Positions 6,218-12,248 of a stretch of DNA of 12,248 bases are shown here, one piece after another. The translations under genes and the position numbers were made by a program. Position 1 is the stretch's first letter. Every line of letters starts with the position of its first letter. The DNA is from an uncultured Oscillospiraceae bacterium (GTDB taxonomy: Bacteria > Bacillota > Clostridia > Oscillospirales > Acutalibacteraceae): positions 1 to 12,248 of the forward strand of contig CABQAA010000028.1 in NCBI GenBank assembly GCA_902461995.1, in the 5' to 3' direction. The notes under the pieces were generated by a model. That model had not been told where the DNA came from. It saw nothing but the letters and a program-made list of their open reading frames with translations, and made no database searches.

Positions 6218-6246
6218 TTGCAATTTTTGCCAAAACTGTGTATGAT
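6218..6246 (+). promoter_or_regulatory. Promoter of the phosphohexomutase gene
   Basis: TTGCAA (6218-6223), a 17-base spacer and TATGAT (6241-6246), about 57 bases before the start codon. A small 7-bp hairpin GCCGCTG/CAGCGGC (6266-6285) lies in the leader directly before the GAAAGGA ribosome site. Confidence 0.7.
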
Positions 6247-6303
6247 AAAAGTCAATCTTCTTATGGCCGCTGCCGGAACAGCGGCTTGTGAAAGGAACGA
6301 TGC

Positions 6304-8028
6304 ATGATGAACGCTGCCATACGTCAAAAATATGAACTCTGGCTGCAGAACGCGGCCGAAGACCCCGATCTGATCCAGGAACTCCAGGATATCCGCGAGG
6401 AAGACGCGCAGATCGAGGACCGCTTCTACCGGGAGCTGGAATTCGGCACGGGCGGCCTGCGGGGCGTCATCGGGGCCGGCGACAACCGGATGAACATCTA
6501 CACCGTCCGCAAAGCGACCCAGGGCCTCGCGGATTATCTGAACGCCCGCTACGACTCCTCCGCGGTCTCGATCTCCTTCGATTCCCGGATCAAATCCGAC
6601 CGGTTCGCCCGGGAGGCGGCGCGGGTCCTCGCGGGGAACGGCATCGCGGTCCATCTGTTCCCCGAACTGGAACCCACGCCGGTGCTCTCCTACGCCGTGC
6701 GCGAAAACCGGTGTCAGGCCGGCATCATGGTCACGGCCAGCCACAACCCTGCCAAATACAACGGCTATAAATGTTACGGCCCGGACGGCTGCCAGATGAC
6801 TGACCACGACGCGAACGAGGTCACCGGATACATCCGCAAGGTGGACGCGTTCCGGGACGTCAAGGTCGCGGATTACGACGCCGCCGTCGCGGACGGAACC
6901 ATTCGCCTCATCGGCGGGGACCTGCTCGCCTCCTACATGGCCTGCGTCCTTTCCCGCCAGGTCACGCCGGGTGTCTGCGAGCGGACCAAGCTGAGCGTGG
7001 TCTACACCCCCCTCAACGGCACCGGTAACAAGCCGGTCCGGGAGGTGCTGCGCCGCATCGGGGTACCGCTGGTCGCCGTCGTGCCCGAACAGGAAATGCC
7101 CGACGGGCATTTCCCGACCGCGCCCTTCCCGAACCCGGAAATCCGGCAGGCCTTCGAATGCGCACTGGAGCTGGCCAAAACCGTCCGCCCCGATCTGCTT
7201 CTCGCCACCGATCCCGACTGCGACCGGGTGGGCATTGCCGTGCGGGACGGGGACGACTACACCCTGATGACGGGCAACGAGGTCGGCTGCCTGCTGCTCG
7301 ACTATATCCTCGCCCGCCGTTCGGCGGCCGGTACCCTGCCGAAGGATCCGGTCGTGGTCAAGACCATCGTCACCTCCGACCTGGCCGCCCGCATCGCGGA
7401 AAAATACGGCTGCCGGATGGTGGAAGTGCTCACCGGCTTCAAGTATATCGGCGAACAGATTGGCCTGCTGGAAAAGACCGGGGAAGAGGATCGGTATGTC
7501 TTCGGCTTCGAGGAAAGCTACGGATACCTGTCCGGCTCCTATGTCCGGGATAAGGACGCGGTGGTCTCCTCCATGCTCATCTGCGAAATGGCGGCCTATT
7601 ATAAAGAAAAGGGCCAGTCTCTCCTCGACGTCCTCGCCGCTCTGTACAAGGAGCACGGCTGTTTCCGCCACTTCCAGGTCAGCGCCCAGTTCGAGGGCGC
7701 CGAGGGCATGGCCGCGATGGGCCGGCTGATGACCTCACTGCGGACCGACCGGCCGGCCGAAATCGCCGGACTGAAAGTGGTCAAATTCGCGGACTATGAG
7801 GAATCCGTCTCCCACGATCTCATCGCGGGGACGAAAACGGCCATCGATCTGCCGAAATCCAACGTCCTCTCCTTCGGACTGGAAGGCGGCGCAGGCCTGG
7901 TTGTCCGTCCCTCCGGAACCGAGCCGAAGGTGAAAGCGTATGTCACCGCCACCGGCGCCGACCCCGACGCGGCCGAGGCCATGGCCGAACACCTCAAGGA
8001 TGCGGCCGCCGCCCTGCTCAAGGGCTAA
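6304..8028 (+). CDS. pgcA: Phosphoglucomutase/phosphomannomutase (alpha-D-phosphohexomutase)
   Basis: Cytoplasmic enzyme of 574 residues that interconverts hexose 1- and 6-phosphates (glucose, possibly mannose). It links glycolysis to nucleotide-sugar and wall or glycolipid synthesis. All four family signatures are present. The catalytic phosphoserine loop is TASHNPAKYNGYK with Ser146, the magnesium loop is DPDCDRVG (Asp303, Asp305, Asp307), the sugar-recognition loop is FGFEESYGY around 400-408, and the C-terminal phosphate-binding loop is RPSGTEPK at 535-542. The N-terminal FGTGGLRG is typical of the long Firmicute PgcA-type mutases, and length agrees with them. GAAAGGA lies 7 bases before the ATG at 6304 (a second ATG follows directly). 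It has its own promoter and a strong terminator 9 bases after the stop, so it is monocistronic. The substrate preference between glucose and mannose cannot be read from the sequence. Confidence 0.94.
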   Translation: MMNAAIRQKYELWLQNAAEDPDLIQELQDIREEDAQIEDRFYRELEFGTGGLRGVIGAGDNRMNIYTVRKATQGLADYLNARYDSSAVSISFDSRIKSDRFAREAARVLAGNGIAVHLFPELEPTPVLSYAVRENRCQAGIMVTASHNPAKYNGYKCYGPDGCQMTDHDANEVTGYIRKVDAFRDVKVADYDAAVADGTIRLIGGDLLASYMACVLSRQVTPGVCERTKLSVVYTPLNGTGNKPVREVLRRIGVPLVAVVPEQEMPDGHFPTAPFPNPEIRQAFECALELAKTVRPDLLLATDPDCDRVGIAVRDGDDYTLMTGNEVGCLLLDYILARRSAAGTLPKDPVVVKTIVTSDLAARIAEKYGCRMVEVLTGFKYIGEQIGLLEKTGEEDRYVFGFEESYGYLSGSYVRDKDAVVSSMLICEMAAYYKEKGQSLLDVLAALYKEHGCFRHFQVSAQFEGAEGMAAMGRLMTSLRTDRPAEIAGLKVVKFADYEESVSHDLIAGTKTAIDLPKSNVLSFGLEGGAGLVVRPSGTEPKVKAYVTATGADPDAAEAMAEHLKDAAAALLKG

Positions 8029-8037
8029 ATGTTCTAT

Positions 8038-8069
8038 AAAAAGGCTCCCGCAGAAGCGGGAGCCTTTTT
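8038..8069. terminator. Bidirectional terminator between convergent genes
   Basis: AAAAAGGCTCCCGC (8038-8051), loop AGAA, GCGGGAGCCTTTTT (8056-8069): a perfect 14-bp inverted repeat with A and T runs on both sides. It ends the mutase transcript on the plus strand. It also overlaps the TAA stop of the minus-strand gene and ends that transcript. Confidence 0.95.
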
Positions 8070-8523
8070 ATACGCTGGATGCGGCGTTGATTGGCTCCTC
8101 GGCCTCCGGTATCGCCCGGATTTCTTTGCCCATATCTCCGTCGCTGGTGTTCCCTCTGTACCTGCGGGTCCTCTCTTTTCCGTTTTTTAGCCGATAGGTG
8201 ATGGTGATCTCCCACCGGACACCCATGGAGAATGGCAACATGCCCTGCTCTTTCTGGGCCAAATATCCCAGTCTCCCAACGGCAGAAAGCCCCTCCTCGG
8301 AATGGACATCAATGAACAGCCCCTCCGATCTGTGCGGTACGCCGGACACGTTCCGGCAGGTAATCGCCGCCGATTCCATCTCTTCCGTTTTGGAAATCCG
8401 CGGATTCAGAATGGCCAAGCTGATAAAACAGCCCAGCAAAAGGGCCCCGATCATCATCACCCCGACGCTGGCATAAAAGCCCGTGCCGAGGTTCCACACC
8501 CGCGTTTGTTTCCGCTTCTTCAT
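8068..8523 (-). CDS. Small membrane-anchored protein of unknown function
   Basis: I do not recognise a family. The 151-residue product has a basic N-terminus (MKKRKQTR), one strong hydrophobic segment at about residues 14-39 and a soluble domain of about 110 residues. By the positive-inside rule that domain should lie outside the membrane. It contains a short strand-rich stretch around VRWEITITYRLKNGKERTRRY, suggesting a small beta domain, and two cysteines (one in the membrane segment, one in ITCRN). ATG at 8523 is preferred over GTG at 8529 because AAAGGCGG ends only five bases before the ATG and would abut the GTG. It has its own promoter and a 120-base structured leader, and shares the bidirectional terminator with the mutase. 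There is no clear functional link to its neighbours. Confidence 0.75.
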   Translation of the reverse strand: MKKRKQTRVWNLGTGFYASVGVMMIGALLLGCFISLAILNPRISKTEEMESAAITCRNVSGVPHRSEGLFIDVHSEEGLSAVGRLGYLAQKEQGMLPFSMGVRWEITITYRLKNGKERTRRYRGNTSDGDMGKEIRAIPEAEEPINAASSV

Positions 8524-8559
8524 GCGCACCGCCTTTCTAACCGTTCACATACCACCCCT

Positions 8560-8614
8560 TCGGAAGCGTCTGCCGCCCGAACGGCTCCGGCCTCCGCATG
8601 CGGCCGGCTTCCGA
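8560..8614 (-). other. Structured 5' leader of the small membrane protein gene
   Basis: TCGGAAGC (8560-8567) pairs exactly with GCTTCCGA (8607-8614), enclosing a second stem CCGGCC/GGCCGG (8587-8592 and 8602-8607). The second stem is centred on the palindrome CCGCATGCGG, and the two share base 8607, so they would compete slightly. This lies in the transcribed leader between the promoter and the ribosome site. It matches no riboswitch class I know. Confidence 0.4.
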
Positions 8615-8642
8615 GCGAATGGGGCCGCGGCCCGTTGGTTTC

Positions 8643-8671
8643 AGTATACAAAGCCCTCTGACAGGCGTCAA
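8643..8671 (-). promoter_or_regulatory. Promoter of the small membrane protein gene
   Basis: On the minus strand TTGACG (8671-8666), a 17-base spacer and TATACT (8648-8643), about 120 bases upstream of the ATG. It makes this gene independent of the lipoprotein gene upstream, although no convincing terminator separates the two. Confidence 0.8.
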
Positions 8672-8771
8672 GCTTTGTCACAACATGGTATCCTTTTTAT
8701 CCGCTGCATCGATGGATATACCGACAGACAGGAGAACCGTCGGAAACACCGCCGATGGCCCTTTTATCCCG

Positions 8772-9698
8772 TCAGTTTAACGGCCCCAGTTCTTGTTTGT
8801 CCAGGAGTTCATAGGTCTCGATATTCACGAGCACCAGATAAGCTCTGCCTTGATACCGGACAATACTTTGCTGAATAACGGGTTGCGGCGCATACGTCGG
8901 TGTGGTTGCGTATGTCGGCGCAACCGTCGTTGGGCCGGTATAGGGAGAGCCATCGGGGTTGGTCTGGGTCGGCGGTGCGGTCGTAGACGCCTGCGTTGTC
9001 GGGGTTGGCGCACCTGTCGTGACCGCGGCCAAGGCAGACGATTTCAGCGGACTCTGAGCGGCTTTGGCCGCCGCCACCCGCTGTTCCGCATCCGGAAGGC
9101 CGCGATAAGCTCCCCGGTTGAACGCAGAGAATCCCCCTACGCTTCCATCCGCCCGGACAAAAACATCCATCGTATCCGTCGTCGCAATCCCATCAATCTC
9201 ATATGCATACAGAACGGTATAGTATCCCCCGCTTTCGGAATATTCGCAACCGACATACGAATAATCCGTAGCTTCAGTCATGTAGTCTGCGAGATATTCC
9301 TGTGCCTTCTGGCGTGCATGATCCGCTGTTACGGCCTGTTCCCTCGGGGTACCTTCTCCCAGTATCAGCTTGTCCTTGATTCCCGCCAATACATCGGTTC
9401 CTTTTAGATACAGATACGTCCGATCTTCCTCATCCACATACGTGTCATATTCCATGACTTCGGTGGGCCGCTCTCCGGTAAAGAAATATTCGGCCCCATT
9501 CTCCATTGTTTTTACCTCTTTGAATGTAAGGGCGACCTCCTCGTCGCCCCTGGCGATAACCGCCTGTTTTCCGTTTATGGTGGTTTTAAACACCCCGACG
9601 GTTTGCGAACTGGCCGTCTCATGCGGCTGCGCTCCGCAAGCCGTCATGAAAATAGCCAAGAATACTGCTGCGGCGCCTAAAGTCATTCTTTGTCTCAT
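8772..9698 (-). CDS. Predicted surface lipoprotein with Thr/Pro-rich linker
   Basis: A 308-residue lipoprotein of unknown function. The signal peptide MRQRMTLGAAAVFLAIFMTA ends in a lipobox with Cys21 (MTAC). Residues about 35-110 form a first region. Residues about 121-200 look like a PepSY-type unit: a helix at VTADHARQKAQEYL, then strands around YSYVGCEY, GGYYTVLYAYEIDGIATT and DVFVRADGSVGGFS. Residues about 227-273 are a low-complexity linker rich in Thr, Pro, Ala and Tyr, followed by a short C-terminal segment around RYQGRAYLVLVNIETYELL. GGGGGAG stands six bases before the ATG. It begins 13 bases after the stop of the caspase-like gene part, so the two are almost certainly cotranscribed. 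It may serve as a surface partner or inhibitor of that protein, which is speculation. No catalytic motif is seen. Confidence 0.8.
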   Translation of the reverse strand: MRQRMTLGAAAVFLAIFMTACGAQPHETASSQTVGVFKTTINGKQAVIARGDEEVALTFKEVKTMENGAEYFFTGERPTEVMEYDTYVDEEDRTYLYLKGTDVLAGIKDKLILGEGTPREQAVTADHARQKAQEYLADYMTEATDYSYVGCEYSESGGYYTVLYAYEIDGIATTDTMDVFVRADGSVGGFSAFNRGAYRGLPDAEQRVAAAKAAQSPLKSSALAAVTTGAPTPTTQASTTAPPTQTNPDGSPYTGPTTVAPTYATTPTYAPQPVIQQSIVRYQGRAYLVLVNIETYELLDKQELGPLN

Positions 9699-9711
9699 GC
9701 CTTACTCCCCC

Positions 9712-10497
9712 TTATCGTGTCAATATTTGGCTGGTATCGCCAATGATGTGATAGTCCCCCACCCCTTGTCCTTCGCCTGTAATCCCAAAGCGATTATGAT
9801 CTTTGTAATACGATGCCTTATCCAGTCCCTCAAGTATGCTGCCGCCGCCTTTCACCGTGTCGGAGAACGTTTCCAGCCAGGGCCCAAAGGCCTTTGCATT
9901 CACCGCAGGAAGAAAGCCGATAGCAAAGCGGGCTCCTCGTCGATAGATCTCATCCACCACGTTCATGCCGTCATCATTATCTGCTCCGCTAAAACAACCA
10001 CATGTTATATAAATGCGCATTTTTGACAGCGAGTTGTATTGGGTGTCCATGATATCCGTCGGCCAAAGCGATATACCAGACTCATACGACACAATGCTTT
10101 TTTGACTTTCATTTCCGCCATGGCCTGCGTGTACATACACATCACAGAAGGACATATCATTTAAAATGTTCGCCTCACTGCTGTCCACCCGCGTCCTGGC
10201 GGCCGAATAGCCCATGCTTGCAAAATCATCTATAAAAATGTTAGTTTGTACACACGGCCATCCACTAAACGCCTCATTATAAATTTCCGCCGTGCCTTTT
10301 GTCACCTTTTCCAATGTCCATAATGTATTTGAATTTCCGTAATATGTCGATTGCATATCCGCGTTTACCGTGCTTTGTCCGGTCGCCGTAGACTGGGCAT
10401 ACAGTCCGGTTGCCGATTTGATCGCGTATTTACCGCTGGAATGGCGCAAAAAAATAAATTTCTGATAACTTCCGCCTGTACCCGCATAAGCATCTAG
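9712..10497 (-). CDS. 3' part of frameshifted gene: last ricin repeats and caspase-like domain
   Basis: This open frame continues the upstream ricin/DNRLRE gene after a one-base shift. Its only early start would be TTG at 10449 with no ribosome site, so it is unlikely to be translated independently. Counting from that TTG, residues 1-50 complete a beta-trefoil (SGKYAIKS, then NTLWTLEKV). Residues about 60-245 form a separate domain with the layout of clan-CD cysteine peptidases. A hydrophobic strand leads into HAGHGG (His107, His110), and 40 residues later a second strand, MRIYIT, leads into CGCFSG (Cys150, Cys152). His110 and Cys152 (or Cys150) are the likely dyad. The product would be secreted if joined to the rest of its gene. 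The caspase-like assignment rests on these motifs alone, and a CHAT- or gingipain-like relative is equally possible. The lipoprotein gene follows after 13 bases. Confidence 0.7.
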   Translation of the reverse strand, partial: LDAYAGTGGSYQKFIFLRHSSGKYAIKSATGLYAQSTATGQSTVNADMQSTYYGNSNTLWTLEKVTKGTAEIYNEAFSGWPCVQTNIFIDDFASMGYSAARTRVDSSEANILNDMSFCDVYVHAGHGGNESQKSIVSYESGISLWPTDIMDTQYNSLSKMRIYITCGCFSGADNDDGMNVVDEIYRRGARFAIGFLPAVNAKAFGPWLETFSDTVKGGGSILEGLDKASYYKDHNRFGITGEGQGVGDYHIIGDTSQILTR

Positions 10498-10502
10498 GTT
10501 TT
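10494..10502 (-). other. Frameshift point splitting the secreted protein gene
   Basis: On the minus strand the upstream frame reads AGC AAA ACC TAG and stops. One extra A in the AAAA run (10502-10499) gives AGC AAA AAC CTA GAT and leads straight into the downstream frame. The rebuilt protein reads VLDITSKNLDAYAGTGGSYQ, then KFIF, a normal ricin sub-repeat. It is either a real mutation or a base-calling error. The site lacks the X XXY YYZ pattern of programmed -1 frameshifting, and four A are too few for usual transcriptional slippage. Confidence 0.8.
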
Positions 10503-12248
10503 GCTGGTAATATCCAACACCCGCCCAGCCGAGCTGTTCAGCGATACCAGCCGGAAGGTCCCATCACTGTTAGGGGATAGTTCCCACCGTTGATTACTAT
10601 TCCCGTTATAGCCAGCCGTACTGACGTTTGCGCCATTATAATCCCTAGCGTAATCAACATCTAAATACCCACCCGTGTTGGCATTTTTAATATAGTACGT
10701 TGTATTTTTTTCAATCCCGGGTGTAGGCGCCACTTCAAAATACCACAGTTGATTGAGCCTGTTTGAGACATAGGTAGATAACTTCAGTCCATACCCCTCT
10801 CCCTGCAAACACAAAACCCTCGTCGAACTCAACTGCGGCCGTATCGTGTACAAGTTACCGCAGCGATTCTCAAATATGAAGGATTGTGCCTGTGCATAGG
10901 CAGGGTTATAATGAAATAAGCCAATGCTGTTGTTCTCCATGTCCCAGGCATTATTCACATCGAAGCAGTAATACTGTCTGGACGCAGGCATAATGCGATA
11001 GCAGCCCTCATTCGCCCCAATCCGCGTAATGTAATACACGGTTTCGTTGGGTCTCCAATTTGTGTTTGTCGCGGTCATTCCATTGGCTTGCAGGTAATAG
11101 CCTTCCGCGTTTCGGATATAACAATACAGTCCATCCACCGGAGCCGTCTGGAAGAGTTCCCCTAAAGGAGGATCGGTACCTATATAGCTTATTTCCAGAT
11201 ACGGCATGTACTCTGTCCTAGAATGATCGCTGGTATAAAAGACATTATAATCGGGATTGTCCCGGCTTTCATTGGTATAGCGGATTTTAAAGCCATAGTT
11301 TCTATAGGTTCCGCTATACCATCCGGACACGGTATCCGTCACATACTGGTTTGTAAAAACCACCTGATTGTTGGACTGCCGTGGGGCATTGTCGACGATG
11401 CAGTTGTCATCCGGCTGCGTATGATACCTGACGTTCACATCGTCCCAGTCTTCATTAATCCGACACAGGGAAAACGGACGGCTGGTAGATGTTCCATCGG
11501 TGCACTGTAAATAGAAAGACGCACCGGTAATATTGCCGACAATCGTCGGAAGATTGACACATTTCCAGAGAGCGTGATGGTTTTTAAGGCCGCTGACGTT
11601 GGGTTCGGATTTAAATCCCACCCACATCTTTTCTTCGTTTATATGGTTCGATGCACTGACGTCATCCTCGTAAACATACGTATCCTTAAAATTGCTGCGC
11701 ACGGTATTGGTCCGAACAGAAGTCCAGAGGGACAAGGGCATGATCCGATTTTCCGCCTCCATCCAGGTGCGATCCGGTTCATATGTCACGGTACAGTCGC
11801 TGCCGTTCTGTACGACCGTCACCTCCATATCCCTGGTCATATCCTCCACCGCGTCATTCAGAACATGGGGATACAGCACCTCCGACGCAATTTTTTGAAT
11901 CGCCTCCAGTTCCGGCTTTTCTGCTGTCTGCGACACGGCGTTTTCAATGCGGATATCTTGAACCGCCGGTACCGTCTGCGGAACATCGGCCGTGCACATC
12001 CTGCGCGGTTGGACGGCCGCCTCCATCGACCAGGAAAGCTCATAGCCCTCGTCGTTCAATTGGACCATTTTGGTATCTTCCCGTTCAGAGGCAAAAGAAA
12101 CCTGATAAGGGGAAAACGCCGTGTTCCGAATACGGTTTTCCTGAATCGAAAGAGAATTGTCGATATCCGCCCATTTACCGTCCGGCTGCCGCACATGAAC
12201 CGGCTCTCCATAGGACACGGCTACAGTCGATCCATCCGCTCGAACGAA
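10494..12248 (-). CDS. DNRLRE and ricin-lectin secreted protein, 5' part (cut by window edge and frameshift)
   Basis: The frame is open to the right edge, so the start and any signal peptide are outside. Residues are counted from the edge. About 1-30 (VRADGSTVAVSYGEPVHVRQ, PDGKWADIDNSL) match the N-terminal wall-protein block that often precedes DNRLRE modules. About 190-355 is the DNRLRE module (FKDTYVYEDDVSASNH and MWVGF to YLEISY). From about 370 come ricin-type sub-repeats with QxW-like ends: QSFIFE, NQLWYFEV and NQRWEL. They form one full trefoil and the start of a second. The frame then stops at TAG (10494-10496) in mid-trefoil, and the rest continues in another frame. Base composition is visibly AT-richer than in the mutase and transporter genes, suggesting acquisition by transfer. 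The likely role is a surface or secreted carbohydrate-binding protein carrying a C-terminal protease-like domain. Confidence 0.82.
   Translation of the reverse strand, partial: FVRADGSTVAVSYGEPVHVRQPDGKWADIDNSLSIQENRIRNTAFSPYQVSFASEREDTKMVQLNDEGYELSWSMEAAVQPRRMCTADVPQTVPAVQDIRIENAVSQTAEKPELEAIQKIASEVLYPHVLNDAVEDMTRDMEVTVVQNGSDCTVTYEPDRTWMEAENRIMPLSLWTSVRTNTVRSNFKDTYVYEDDVSASNHINEEKMWVGFKSEPNVSGLKNHHALWKCVNLPTIVGNITGASFYLQCTDGTSTSRPFSLCRINEDWDDVNVRYHTQPDDNCIVDNAPRQSNNQVVFTNQYVTDTVSGWYSGTYRNYGFKIRYTNESRDNPDYNVFYTSDHSRTEYMPYLEISYIGTDPPLGELFQTAPVDGLYCYIRNAEGYYLQANGMTATNTNWRPNETVYYITRIGANEGCYRIMPASRQYYCFDVNNAWDMENNSIGLFHYNPAYAQAQSFIFENRCGNLYTIRPQLSSTRVLCLQGEGYGLKLSTYVSNRLNQLWYFEVAPTPGIEKNTTYYIKNANTGGYLDVDYARDYNGANVSTAGYNGNSNQRWELSPNSDGTFRLVSLNSSAGRVLDITSKT

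Noticed and set aside
5968..7671. 567-codon open frame on the minus strand
   Set aside because: It lies antisense to the phosphohexomutase gene, which has all catalytic motifs, promoter, ribosome site and terminator. Long antisense frames are common in GC-rich genes, and this one shows no recognisable domain.
10494..10502. Programmed -1 ribosomal frameshift site
   Set aside because: The local sequence is GC AAA ACC TAG, which is not an X XXY YYZ heptamer, and no obvious stimulatory ribosome site was seen. A simple one-base deletion explains it better.
1..12248. CRISPR array, tRNA, rRNA or insertion sequence
   Set aside because: No regularly spaced direct repeats, cloverleaf-like GTTCGAATC arm in context, rRNA core or transposase frame was found on either strand.

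Overview
The window looks like chromosomal DNA of a GC-rich member of the Clostridia (an Oscillospiraceae-like Firmicute). This is an inference from AAAGGAGG-type ribosome binding sites, SigA-type promoters, a class-I cobalamin riboswitch, a TelA-family protein and a DNRLRE/ricin-type secreted protein. No 16S rRNA or other marker fixes the species.

Layout. (1) 1-257: 3' end of rpsI (ribosomal protein S9) and its terminator. (2) 395-3786, minus strand: a complete vitamin B12/corrinoid uptake operon, read right to left. It has a consensus promoter, a cobalamin riboswitch aptamer, an intrinsic terminator, then btuF-like binding lipoprotein, btuC-like permease, btuD-like ATPase and a final terminator. 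(3) 3807-5148, plus strand: a TelA-family gene as a single-gene unit with its own promoter and terminator, divergent from the B12 operon. (4) 5150-6160: a small regulatory island. It holds a 59-residue ribbon-helix-helix repressor whose promoter contains a perfect 16-bp palindrome, a strong opposing promoter that should make an ~80-nt RNA ending at the repressor's stop codon, and a small unknown protein. (5) 6218-8069, plus strand: a phosphoglucomutase/phosphomannomutase gene, ending in a terminator shared with the convergent gene. (6) 8068-8671, minus: a small membrane-anchored unknown protein with its own promoter and a structured leader. (7) 8772-12248, minus: an AT-richer accessory locus with a large secreted protein (DNRLRE module, two ricin-type beta-trefoils, C-terminal caspase-like His/Cys domain) that runs off the right edge, followed 13 nt later by a lipoprotein with a Thr/Pro linker.

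How they work together. The B12 operon is a self-contained import system switched off when intracellular cobalamin is high. The secreted protein and the lipoprotein are probably one transcription unit at the cell surface. The large gene is split by a one-base frameshift at 10494-10502. Restoring one base rebuilds the second trefoil and joins it to the protease-like domain. The least-described parts are the repressor/antisense-RNA island and the lectin-protease plus lipoprotein pair.
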